DNA of 6,816 bases. It comes from Lachnospiraceae bacterium. Lineage in GTDB: Bacteria; Bacillota; Clostridia; Lachnospirales; Lachnospiraceae. Location of the stretch: NCBI GenBank assembly GCA_017461685.1, contig JAFTXF010000139.1, forward strand, positions 1 through 6,816, in the 5' to 3' direction. The first letter of the stretch is position 1. Each line of letters begins with the position of its first letter. The notes beneath the pieces are model-generated. The model was not told the origin of the DNA. It made no database searches and was given only the letters and a program-made list of their open reading frames with translations. The position numbers and the translations under genes are program-made. Shown here one piece after another: positions 1 through 5,057 of this stretch.

Positions 1-4
1 GATA

Positions 5-76
5 AAAAAGAAAAGGGATGTTGTTATAGGAAATCAACTCTGTCAGACAGAACGGTTCCTTGTCAACATCCCTTTT
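5..76 (-). terminator. Long intrinsic terminator of the 39-aa microprotein gene
   Basis: A perfect 13-bp inverted repeat (11-23 with 64-76, AAAAGGGATGTTG / CAACATCCCTTTT) closes a hairpin. Read on the minus strand, it is followed by a U-rich tract (CTTTTTT, about 4-10). The 40-nt interior is also structured: 28-32 (AGGAA) can pair with 56-60 (TTCCT), and 39-51 is a 13-nt palindrome around TCTGTCAGACAGA. The hairpin lies about 45 nt past the stop of the minus-strand small gene, so terminating that transcript is its simplest role. Downstream of the plus strand there is only TTTT and then GTGC, so it would work less well in that direction, although a gene left of the window could share it. Confidence 0.8.
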
Positions 77-120
77 GTGCGAATATGATCTTAAAAAAGT
101 ATTCTAAAAATTTTACAAGC

Positions 121-240
121 TTACTCTGCATCATCCTGATCAGCAGCTACAGCGGAAACTACAGAAGCTACCACAGCCACAACGACTGCGATGATGATGA
201 TAACCAATCCGCCTGCTAACAAAAAAAACATTTCTGACAT
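121..240 (-). CDS. Small single-span membrane protein, 39 aa, function unknown
   Basis: I do not recognise this protein. It is a 39-residue ORF starting at ATG (238-240) and ending in TAA (121-123). Residues 1-4 (MSEM) are followed by one very hydrophobic stretch, residues 5-33, rich in Val, Ile, Ala and Leu with a Gly-Gly at 10-11. The tail is short and acidic, ending ADQDDAE. This is the shape of a single-span membrane microprotein with an acidic end. It is a convincing gene because everything expected around it is present: AAAGGAG 6 nt before the ATG, a near-consensus promoter at 286-314, and a strong hairpin terminator just downstream. It stands alone as a monocistronic unit, divergent from the lyase gene. 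It has no Lys/Arg-rich start, so a secreted peptide or typical type I toxin is less likely, but a toxin-like or regulatory membrane peptide cannot be excluded. Confidence 0.75.
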   Translation of the reverse strand: MSEMFFLLAGGLVIIIIAVVVAVVASVVSAVAADQDDAE

Positions 241-262
241 AATGGACTCCTTTGATAACCGC

Positions 263-273
263 CAAGCGGCGTA
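263..273 (-). other. Small hairpin in the microprotein mRNA leader
   Basis: CCGC-CAA-GCGG can fold into a 4-bp hairpin just upstream of the ribosome binding site (AAAGGAG) of the 39-aa gene. It lies in the roughly 40-nt leader predicted from the promoter at 286-314. It may be incidental or may tune translation. Confidence 0.3.
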
Positions 274-285
274 AATATTTCTAAT

Positions 286-314
286 ATTATACCAAAAGAA
301 GTGGCGAGTGTAAA
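286..314 (-). promoter_or_regulatory. SigA-type promoter of the 39-aa microprotein gene
   Basis: On the minus strand, TTTACA (309-314) and TATAAT (286-291) are separated by 17 bp. That is 5/6 and 6/6 matches to the housekeeping consensus. Transcription would start near 279, giving a leader of about 40 nt ending in AAAGGAG and the ATG at 240. Confidence 0.8.
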
Positions 315-340
315 GTATCCTAATGTTGGAAAATTTTCAT

Positions 341-361
341 GTCAGCATTGTTACGGCTGAC
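341..361. promoter_or_regulatory. Candidate operator over the lyase promoter -35 box
   Basis: GTCAGC (341-346) and GCTGAC (356-361) form a perfect 6-bp inverted repeat with a 9-nt spacer. The repeat encloses the -35 hexamer (348-353) of the plus-strand promoter, a position where a bound dimeric repressor would block RNA polymerase. The -35 box of the divergent promoter is about 30 bp away. No cognate regulator can be assigned; the XRE-membrane regulator downstream is one possibility only. Confidence 0.4.
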
Positions 362-376
362 GAAATATGATACAAT
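348..376 (+). promoter_or_regulatory. Extended -10 promoter reading toward the C-S lyase gene
   Basis: TTGTTA (348-353) and TACAAT (371-376) are spaced by 17 bp, with a TGn extended -10 motif (TGA at 368-370) directly before the -10 box. Transcription would start near 383. The transcript would then run through the whole palindromic element at 403-668 before reaching the lyase start at 696, giving a leader of about 310 nt. Confidence 0.7.
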
Positions 377-402
377 CTTTCCATAATAAAGAGAACTGCG
401 GA

Positions 403-453
403 CTAGGCGATTGTGAAACTTGATAGCTGCCGGACGAAGTGATATATATTCCG
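403..453 (+). repeat. Left 51-bp terminal inverted repeat
   Basis: Begins CTAGGCGATTGTGAAACTTG and ends TATATATTCCG. It is an exact reverse complement of 618-668. Base 454 no longer pairs with 617, and base 402 does not pair with 669, so the perfect arm has sharp limits on both sides. Within the arm, CCGGA (430-434) can also pair locally with TCCGG (450-454). Confidence 0.95.
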
Positions 454-617
454 GTAGAGGGGCCTTGAAAAGCGCCGGTCCTTAGCGAAGCAAGGTGCTA
501 GCCGTAGCCTGAGCTTAGTACAGCACAAGGCACGCTTTCTCACTAAGCTCGCACTACGTGCTTGCTAAGTGTTCAATGCGCGCTGCAGCTTTTCACGGAG
601 CGGGAGCGTCCCTGAGG

Positions 618-668
618 CGGAATATATATCACTTCGTCCGGCAGCTATCAAGTTTCACAATCGCCTAG
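618..668 (-). repeat. Right 51-bp terminal inverted repeat
   Basis: Exact reverse complement of 403-453, ending ...CACAATCGCCTAG at 668. It stops 14 nt before the ribosome binding site of the lyase gene (GAAAGGA, 683-689), so the element lies right against the translation signals but leaves them intact. Confidence 0.95.
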
Positions 669-695
669 AGATGCAGATGAACGAAAGGATAAAGG

Positions 696-1904
696 ATGAA
701 ATACGATTTTACAACCATGATTGACCGCAGGGGCAAGGATGCTATTGCGGTAGAAGCACTGGGAAGCGGCTGGGCGCCGCCTGCTCCGAAGGAGGGGTTT
801 GATGCGATTCCGATGTGGGTTGCGGATATGAATTTTGCCACAGTACCGACGATTACAGAGGCGATTATCGAGCGCGCAAAACATCCGCTTTTCGGCTATT
901 TTAACCCGAGCGAAGCATATTTTGATTCGATTATAAAATGGCAGGAGACACGTAATGGCGTGACCGGGCTTTTAAAGGAGCACATTGGCTACGAAAATGG
1001 CGTGCTTGGCGGTGTAATTAGTGCCGTGACCAGTTTTGCAGCGCCTGGAGATGCGGTACTGCTTCACAGTCCGACTTATATTGGCTTTACGAATTGCCTG
1101 ACTGACAATGGTTTTAAGATTATACATAGTCCCCTTGTGAAGGATGAACAGGGCGTCTGGCGTATGGATTATGCAGACATGGATGCCAAGATTAGGGAAT
1201 ATAATATTCATGTGGCGATTTTCTGTAATCCTCATAATCCCTGCGGTCGTGTTTGGGAGCGTGAGGAAATGGAGCGTGCGATGGAGGTTTACAAGGCCAA
1301 TGACTGTATCGTTATTTCCGATGAAATTTGGTCCGATATTATATTAAACGGCCATAAGCATATCCCAATGCAGTCTGTCAGTGAGGAAGCGCGCAGTCGT
1401 ACCATTGCTTTTTATGCGCCGAGTAAGACCTTTAATCTGGCTGGGCTGGTAGGCAGTTATCACATTATTTATAATAAGTATCTGCGGGACCGCGTGGTTT
1501 CCAAGTCTGCAAAACCGCACTATAACAGTATGAATGTACTGTCCATGCATGCTCTGATTGGTGCATACAAGCCGGAGGGCTACGAGTGGGTGGATGAGCT
1601 TTGTCAGGTGCTTAGTGATAATGTGAATTATGCCTGCGATTATATCAGAGAGCATTTCGAAGGCGTGGAGGTATTTAAGCCTCAGGGTACTTACATGCTT
1701 TTTCTGGATTGCACCAAGTGGTGCGAAGCCCACGGCAAGACCATTGACGAGGTGGAGCAGGCCGGTTGGGACGTAGGCGTGACCTGGCAGGACGGACGCA
1801 TGTTCCATGGACCGTGTGCCATACGTGTGAATCTGGCCCTTCCATTTGAAAAAGTGAAGGAAGCCATGGAACGCATGCACAAATATGTTTTCCATGCTGA
1901 GTAA
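696..1904 (+). CDS. patB: MalY/PatB-type PLP-dependent cystathionine beta-lyase / aminotransferase
   Basis: A 402-residue cytosolic fold-type I PLP enzyme of the MalY/PatB family. The family usually cleaves C-S bonds, for example cystathionine to homocysteine, pyruvate and ammonia, or cysteine to sulfide. Visible landmarks are MWVADM near residues 40-45 (typical of MalY/PatB), SPTY with a probable PLP-stacking Tyr128, NPHNP at 178-182, SDEIWSD with Asp209 for the pyridine nitrogen, SKTFNLAG with the Schiff-base Lys244, and AIRVNLA with Arg377 for the substrate carboxylate. Length fits the family (about 390-400), so the protein looks intact. The start is set by GAAAGGA (683-689) 6 nt before the ATG. 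Its predicted promoter is at 348-376 and the leader carries the palindromic element. A hairpin terminator follows at 1969-2019, so it is probably transcribed alone. The exact substrate is not decided by sequence; some relatives act as aminotransferases or regulators. Confidence 0.92.
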   Translation: MKYDFTTMIDRRGKDAIAVEALGSGWAPPAPKEGFDAIPMWVADMNFATVPTITEAIIERAKHPLFGYFNPSEAYFDSIIKWQETRNGVTGLLKEHIGYENGVLGGVISAVTSFAAPGDAVLLHSPTYIGFTNCLTDNGFKIIHSPLVKDEQGVWRMDYADMDAKIREYNIHVAIFCNPHNPCGRVWEREEMERAMEVYKANDCIVISDEIWSDIILNGHKHIPMQSVSEEARSRTIAFYAPSKTFNLAGLVGSYHIIYNKYLRDRVVSKSAKPHYNSMNVLSMHALIGAYKPEGYEWVDELCQVLSDNVNYACDYIREHFEGVEVFKPQGTYMLFLDCTKWCEAHGKTIDEVEQAGWDVGVTWQDGRMFHGPCAIRVNLALPFEKVKEAMERMHKYVFHAE

Positions 1905-1968
1905 GAAAACTGCAGAATAAGAAAAAAATTTGCCAAGCAAAAAATGAAGAAAAAAGCATTTGCAACTG

Positions 1969-2019
1969 CCGGTTGACAATTTTCAAAGGGTAATTGGTGG
2001 AAAGTCAACCGGTGTTTTT
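1969..2019 (+). terminator. Hairpin terminator after the C-S lyase gene
   Basis: CCGGTTGAC (1969-1977) pairs perfectly with GTCAACCGG (2004-2012), and TTTC (1981-1984) can extend the stem with GAAA (2000-2003). TGTTTTT follows the right arm. It lies 65 nt past the lyase stop, a reasonable place for Rho-independent termination. The same repeat sits directly upstream of the extended -10 box at 2022, so it could also be an operator for the next gene. Confidence 0.6.
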
Positions 2020-2027
2020 GCTATAAT
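2019..2027 (+). promoter_or_regulatory. Extended -10 promoter of the XRE-membrane regulator gene
   Basis: TGCTATAAT holds a perfect TATAAT (2022-2027) with the TGn extended -10 motif at 2019-2021. No good -35 hexamer is found 16-18 bp upstream (GGAAAG at about 1999-2004), as is common for extended -10 promoters. Transcription would start near 2034, giving a leader of about 107 nt. Confidence 0.6.
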
Positions 2028-2054
2028 TCAGATAAATGCTGAAGACAAAATGCA

Positions 2055-2091
2055 GGCAGCAGTCAGAAAAGCTAAGGCAGCTGTCAAAAGC
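2055..2091 (+). repeat. Two imperfect direct repeats in the regulator gene leader
   Basis: GGCAGCAGTCAGAAAAGC (2055-2072) and GGCAGCTGTCAAAAGC (2076-2091) are similar copies spaced 21 bp start to start, two helical turns apart. They lie just downstream of the predicted transcription start of the XRE regulator gene, where an autoregulator could bind. This could also be chance similarity in purine-rich DNA. Confidence 0.3.
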
Positions 2092-2128
2092 ATATATCAT
2101 ACAGCAGAGAGAAAGCGCAAAGATTTTT

Positions 2129-2135
2129 GAGGAGG
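2129..2135 (+). promoter_or_regulatory. Ribosome binding site fixing the XRE regulator start at 2141
   Basis: GAGGAGG lies 5 nt before ATG 2141. The open frame extends upstream to an ATG at 2036, but that one has no Shine-Dalgarno sequence and is only a few bases from the predicted transcription start. The 2141 start is therefore preferred. Confidence 0.85.
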
Positions 2136-2140
2136 CAATT

Positions 2141-3181
2141 ATGATTTTAGCAGAGAAAATAATTATGCTTAGAAAGAGAAACGGCTGGTCTCAGGAAGAA
2201 CTGGCCATGAGAATGGGTGTGTCACGGCAATCCGTTTCCAAATGGGAGAGCACAGCGTCAATTCCTGATTTGGATAGAATTCTTAAATTAAGTGAAGTGT
2301 TTGGTGTCAGCACCGATTACTTGTTAAAAGATTCCATTGAAGTGCCTGATACTGTGGGATATGCAGAAGAGGAAGAGAACACTTCCGGAGAAAATACGGC
2401 GGGACGAAATATGGTCGGGACCATGGCAGAAGAAAAGTGCCAACCGCGTAATGTATCTTTGGAGGAAGCAAATATCTACATGGACTTGGTGGAGCAGACT
2501 GCAATTAAAATCGGAGCAGGTGTGGCAGCATGCATTTTATCGCCGGTTCTTTTGATTTTACTTTTGGGCCTGGCAGAAGCACGGATACTTGCCCTTACAG
2601 AGGACATGGCAGCCGGTTTTGGTGTGGCGGCACTTCTGATTATTGTAGCATGTGCGGTGGCAGTTTTTATTATTTTTGGCATGAAGCTGGAAAAATTCGA
2701 ATATTTGGAAAAAGAACCGTTGGATTTACAGTATGGTGTGGCCGGTATTGTGGAAGTCAAAAAAGAACGCTTCGAAACTACATTTAAGGGCTGCATTGCG
2801 GCAGGCGTGGCACTTTGCATCGCCAGTGCGGTACCGATTATGCTGGCGGCTGCCTTCAATGCTTCAGATATTGTATGCATTTATTGTGTAGATATTTTGC
2901 TGGTGTTAGTAGCAGTCGGCGTGTTCTTGTTTGTGTGGTCCGGCATGATTTGGGGCAGTTATCAGAAGCTTTTGGAAGAAGGCGATTATACATACGAAAA
3001 GAAGCTGCAGAATAAACGTAACGATAACCTGAGCAAGGTGTACTGGGGTGTAGTTACCGCTATTTATCTGGGTTACAGTTTTATAACCTTTGACTGGCAC
3101 ATCAGCTGGATCATCTGGCCCTGTGCAGGCGTGCTGTTTGCAGCGGTAGTGGGCATCGCAGAGATGTTGCGGAGAAAGTAA
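2141..3181 (+). CDS. XRE-family HTH regulator with C-terminal six-helix membrane domain
   Basis: A 346-residue protein with two parts. Residues about 5-62 form an XRE/Cro-type helix-turn-helix: the first helices around LRKRNGWSQEELAMRMGVSR, the recognition segment near 27-35 with SRQSVSKWE, then STASIPDLDRILKLSEVF. Residues 65-117 are an acidic, low-complexity linker. After that come about six hydrophobic spans, roughly 121-144, 157-180, 218-238, 244-270, 299-317 and 321-340, with charged loops between them and EMLRRK at the C-terminus. The layout suggests a DNA-binding domain tethered to the cytoplasmic membrane that could sense a membrane or envelope signal. Such fusions are common but poorly studied in clostridia. 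The gene appears monocistronic, with its own extended -10 promoter, and converges with deoR. The target is unknown; it may regulate itself (repeats at 1969-2012 and 2055-2091) or the neighbouring lyase. The fold calls are solid, the signal and target are guesses. Confidence 0.88.
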   Translation: MILAEKIIMLRKRNGWSQEELAMRMGVSRQSVSKWESTASIPDLDRILKLSEVFGVSTDYLLKDSIEVPDTVGYAEEEENTSGENTAGRNMVGTMAEEKCQPRNVSLEEANIYMDLVEQTAIKIGAGVAACILSPVLLILLLGLAEARILALTEDMAAGFGVAALLIIVACAVAVFIIFGMKLEKFEYLEKEPLDLQYGVAGIVEVKKERFETTFKGCIAAGVALCIASAVPIMLAAAFNASDIVCIYCVDILLVLVAVGVFLFVWSGMIWGSYQKLLEEGDYTYEKKLQNKRNDNLSKVYWGVVTAIYLGYSFITFDWHISWIIWPCAGVLFAAVVGIAEMLRRK

Positions 3182-3254
3182 TCATTGCAGCTGTGCAGAG
3201 ATCAGGAAGCAACCGGTGAGGCAGTACCATGGCATGGTGGGAGCTTCAAGCGTA

Positions 3255-3950
3255 TTAATCGCTTATCACGCCGGCGATATCCTTGGTGTTACAAATAGTA
3301 TTCAAGTAGGTTTTGCCGAACTTACTTTTGTCACACAATATGTAACTGCGTTTGGAGTTTTTAATCATAATCTTACGGATGGAGTTTTCCATAATGGAGG
3401 TGTCTGAGGCAATGCCGTCATTGGAGATTCCTCTGCAGGAAATAAAGGCAATATTTGCGTTGTAATTATTCAGGGTCCGCTCTGCATCATTGCCTACGTA
3501 AGAAAGGGTATCAGCTGTCAGTTCGCCTCCGGTACACAAGGTACGGATACCCATGGTGGCCAGGGCCAGGGCAGTTTTGGCGCCGCTGGTAATAATAAAC
3601 AGATTTTTAAACTGGGCAAGGTGGGGCAGGATGCTGTATACGGTGGTGGAACCGTCTAACATGATCACATACCCATCCTTGATGAGAGAAGCGGCCTTGA
3701 TAGCAATCTCCTTTTTCTCATCATTGTGCTCCAGGTCACGTATAAATAATGGAATACGCTTGTCCGGTGAATTGGTTTTCAGGGAAACAAGACCTCTTTT
3801 GCAAATAAGGAGGTCTTTTTCTTTTAGGGCAATGATATCCCGGCGCACCGTAGGCTCGCTGATAAAAAGCTTGGCAGCAAGCTCTGAAACTGTGTGTTCC
3901 CGTTCAGACAGTAGGCGAATGTAATCATTTTCTCGTTTGTATGCGGACAT
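3255..3950 (-). CDS. DeoR-family transcriptional repressor
   Basis: A 231-residue regulator. The N-terminal HTH_DeoR domain (about 5-57) shows HTVSELAAKLFISEPTVRRD near 19-38. The C-terminal DeoRC effector domain carries LDGSTT (98-103), which in the family lies in the phosphosugar pocket, then TSGAKTALALA, TGGELT (140-145), FISCRGIS (169-176) and DKSKFGK (207-213). Members usually sense a phosphorylated sugar or sugar derivative and repress a catabolic operon. The frame stays open to 4010, but ATG 3950 is chosen: AGGAG lies 7 nt upstream, and the promoter at 3981-4010 would exclude the longer start. It is divergent from the glycerophosphodiesterase gene and the two share an intergenic region with repeated AATCA boxes, so control of that gene and itself is likely. 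Glycerol-3-phosphate is a plausible inducer by context only. It is slightly shorter than the usual roughly 250 residues but has all expected parts. Confidence 0.9.
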   Translation of the reverse strand: MSAYKRENDYIRLLSEREHTVSELAAKLFISEPTVRRDIIALKEKDLLICKRGLVSLKTNSPDKRIPLFIRDLEHNDEKKEIAIKAASLIKDGYVIMLDGSTTVYSILPHLAQFKNLFIITSGAKTALALATMGIRTLCTGGELTADTLSYVGNDAERTLNNYNANIAFISCRGISNDGIASDTSIMENSIRKIMIKNSKRSYILCDKSKFGKTYLNTICNTKDIAGVISD

Positions 3951-3957
3951 TTTATCA

Positions 3958-3962
3958 CTCCT
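3958..3962 (-). promoter_or_regulatory. Ribosome binding site fixing the deoR start at 3950
   Basis: On the minus strand, AGGAG is followed by 7 nt (TGATAAA) and ATG at 3950-3948. The upstream ATG at 4010 lies within the -35 box and would not be on the transcript. Confidence 0.8.
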
Positions 3963-3980
3963 ATAATCATATTTGTCATT

Positions 3981-4010
3981 ATTATAATCAATTTGCGAGC
4001 ATTTTGTCAA
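3981..4010 (-). promoter_or_regulatory. Promoter of the deoR-family gene
   Basis: On the minus strand, a perfect TTGACA (4005-4010) and a perfect TATAAT (3981-3986) are separated by 18 bp. The predicted start is near 3974, leaving a leader of about 24 nt with the ribosome binding site. The match is close to ideal, so a strong promoter held down by a repressor is likely. Confidence 0.85.
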
Positions 4011-4048
4011 TGTGATTGCAAGATATTGATTACAATTTGATTTTGATA
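4011..4048. promoter_or_regulatory. Candidate DeoR operator: three AATCA direct repeats
   Basis: On the minus strand, AATCAAATTG, AATCAATATC and AATCACATTG occur in tandem (plus-strand TGATT at 4038, 4027 and 4013), with steps of 11 and 14 bp. The first and third copies agree in 9 of 10 bases. The array lies next to the deoR -35 box and over the proposed -35 of the divergent phosphodiesterase promoter. DeoR-family proteins such as IolR often bind direct repeats with a related YCAA core, so this is a sensible shared operator, but the binding is inferred. Confidence 0.45.
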
Positions 4049-4054
4049 TATATT
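4026..4054 (+). promoter_or_regulatory. Candidate promoter of the glycerophosphodiesterase gene
   Basis: TTGATT (4026-4031) and TATATT (4049-4054) are 17 bp apart, 4/6 and 5/6 matches to the SigA consensus. Transcription would start near 4061, leaving a leader of about 113 nt. The leader contains two copies of AAGACGATT (4065-4073 and 4088-4096), and AAGAAGA (4062-4068) could pair with TCTTCTT (4133-4139). The -35 overlaps the AATCA repeats, consistent with repression by the divergent DeoR protein. Confidence 0.45.
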
Positions 4055-4173
4055 CAGTGATAAGAAGACGATTTGCTGTGACCTTTCAAGACGATTATGG
4101 CCGCAGGAAAAAAAGATATATGCCCGGCGAATCTTCTTGTATGAATATTTTCTAGCATGATAGGAGGCAGAAA

Positions 4174-4926
4174 ATGGACACGACTAAAGTAAACAAGAAG
4201 CACGTATTAATGGTTGCTCACCGCGGTGTAAGCGGGTTAGAGCCTGAAAATTCCATTCCGGCATTTATAGCAGCAGGCAACCGAAGCTATTACGGTGTGG
4301 AAACGGATGTGCATGTAACGGCTGACGGACAGTTTATTATTATTCATGACAGCCGGACCGGCAGGGTGGCAGAGGATGATTTGAATGTAGAACAGTCGTC
4401 TTACAGGCTGCTTCGCAAAATCAGGTTGCACAATCTTTGCCGCAAAGAAATAGAAGCCGGACTGACTTCAGAAGACGTAGTGCCTAGAGAGGACTTGCTT
4501 CTTCCAAGTTTAGAGGAGTACATCAGGATTTGCAAAAAGTACGCCAAAGTGTGTGTGCTGGAGCTGAAAGAAGCTTTTGCAGTTTCGGATATTCGCAGAA
4601 TGATTGCAGAAATCAAGGAGTTAGGATATCTGGAGCAAGTTATATTTATTTCCTTTGATTTTGACAATATGGTACATCTGAGGGAGCTTTTGCCAAACCA
4701 GCAACTGCAGTACCTGACCTCCAAGTATGACGGGGAGGTGCTGGGCCGTCTGAATCAGTATAATCTGGATTTGGATGTACATTTTGCTGCACTGACCAAA
4801 GAGATTGTGGACGAAATACATGCAAACGGTCATAAGATAAATTGCTGGACCGTAGATGATAAGGAAACTGCCGAGAAGCTGGTTGATTGGGGTGTGGATT
4901 ATATTACCTATAATATTCTGGAGTAA
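4174..4926 (+). CDS. Cytosolic glycerophosphodiester phosphodiesterase (GDPD family)
   Basis: A 250-residue GDPD-family TIM-barrel enzyme that hydrolyses glycerophosphodiesters, such as deacylated phospholipid headgroups, to sn-glycerol 3-phosphate and an alcohol. Motifs in order: VAHRGVSGLEPENS (14-27) with catalytic His16 and Arg17, VETDVHVTADG (42-52) with metal ligands Glu43 and Asp45, IIHDS with the second catalytic His58, VLELK (128-132) with Glu130 as a metal ligand, NCWTVDD (223-229), and a C-terminal GVDYITYNILE where most relatives have an ITD.P-like ending. The length matches UgpQ-like enzymes (about 247), and there is no signal peptide, so it should act in the cytosol on imported diesters. 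AGGAGG (4162-4167) 6 nt before the ATG fixes the start. It is divergent from deoR with a shared operator region. The specific substrate is not shown by sequence. Confidence 0.92.
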   Translation: MDTTKVNKKHVLMVAHRGVSGLEPENSIPAFIAAGNRSYYGVETDVHVTADGQFIIIHDSRTGRVAEDDLNVEQSSYRLLRKIRLHNLCRKEIEAGLTSEDVVPREDLLLPSLEEYIRICKKYAKVCVLELKEAFAVSDIRRMIAEIKELGYLEQVIFISFDFDNMVHLRELLPNQQLQYLTSKYDGEVLGRLNQYNLDLDVHFAALTKEIVDEIHANGHKINCWTVDDKETAEKLVDWGVDYITYNILE

Positions 4927-4930
4927 TAAA

Positions 4931-4962
4931 TACCCTCGATACGTTATGCTGAGGTAAATTTT
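4931..4962 (+). terminator. Weak candidate terminator after the GDPD gene
   Basis: TACC(C)TCG (4931-4938) can pair with TGAGGTA (4949-4955), with one bulged base and an 10-nt loop, followed by AAATTTT. The stem is short and partly wobble-paired and the T tract is only four long, so read-through into the dehydrogenase gene is quite possible. No convincing promoter was found in the 131-nt gap before 5058. Confidence 0.3.
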
Positions 4963-5057
4963 AAAAGGGCAAAATACAGTAAAAGATTTTATCTTCAGAT
5001 AATGTCATTTGCTGTTTTGATAATAAAGGTTTAGTACTGAGAAAAGGAGCAATTAAG

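Larger units (their letters stand above)
403..668. mobile_element. MITE-like palindromic element, 266 bp, 51-bp perfect inverted repeats
   Basis: Positions 403-453 and 618-668 are perfect reverse complements over 51 bp, ending abruptly on both sides. The interior continues as an imperfect palindrome: 463-473 with 588-598 (10 of 11), 490-494 with 561-565, 503-507 with 554-558, and an inner 9-bp stem 511-519 with 542-550. No ORF encodes a transposase. Long terminal inverted repeats, no coding content and small size fit a miniature inverted-repeat transposable element or a dispersed intergenic palindrome moved in trans. Both ends read CTAG, which is self-complementary, so a TA or CTAG target duplication cannot be told apart from the repeat itself. 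TA is typical of IS630/Tc1-type elements and YTAR-like tetramers of some IS5-type elements. An alternative is a structured leader RNA, but a 51-bp perfect stem is far beyond the usual riboswitch helix. Confidence 0.7.

Noticed and set aside
403..668. Riboswitch or T-box reading of the long leader before the lyase gene
   Set aside because: The 51-bp perfect pairing and absence of a recognisable T-box, SAM or cobalamin core argue for an inserted palindromic element rather than a riboswitch.
648..884. Minus-strand 78-codon frame overlapping the right inverted repeat and the lyase start
   Set aside because: Arg-rich shadow translation opposite a real gene; it begins inside the lyase gene and ends in the palindromic element, with no independent support.
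1944..1976. Ten-residue frame (MKKKAFATAG) before the 1969-2019 hairpin, a possible leader peptide
   Set aside because: No ribosome binding site, no run of regulatory codons, and it ends within the hairpin arm by chance; insufficient for an attenuator.
1344..1979. 211-codon open frame antisense to the lyase gene
   Set aside because: It lies opposite a clearly conserved enzyme, its translation looks like low-quality shadow sequence with no recognisable domain, and it has no sensible start signals.
2036..2140. 35-residue N-terminal extension of the XRE regulator from ATG 2036
   Set aside because: No Shine-Dalgarno sequence, the ATG is within a few bases of the predicted transcription start, and the HTH domain begins naturally at 2141 after a strong GAGGAGG. 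A leaderless start cannot be fully excluded.
3182..3254. Bidirectional terminator between the convergent XRE and DeoR genes
   Set aside because: Only a 5-bp ACCAT/ATGGT stem is visible and no T tract follows on either strand, so I cannot support an intrinsic terminator here. I see nothing else in this gap.
3951..4010. 20-residue N-terminal extension of the DeoR protein from ATG 4010
   Set aside because: The extension would overlie the perfect TTGACA/TATAAT promoter, and AGGAG is well placed for ATG 3950.
5001..5057. Promoter directly upstream of the Ldh_2 gene (TTGCTG at 5009 with TAGTAC at 5032)
   Set aside because: Spacing is 17 bp but each box matches only about 3 of 6 consensus bases, so it is no better than chance in AT-rich DNA.
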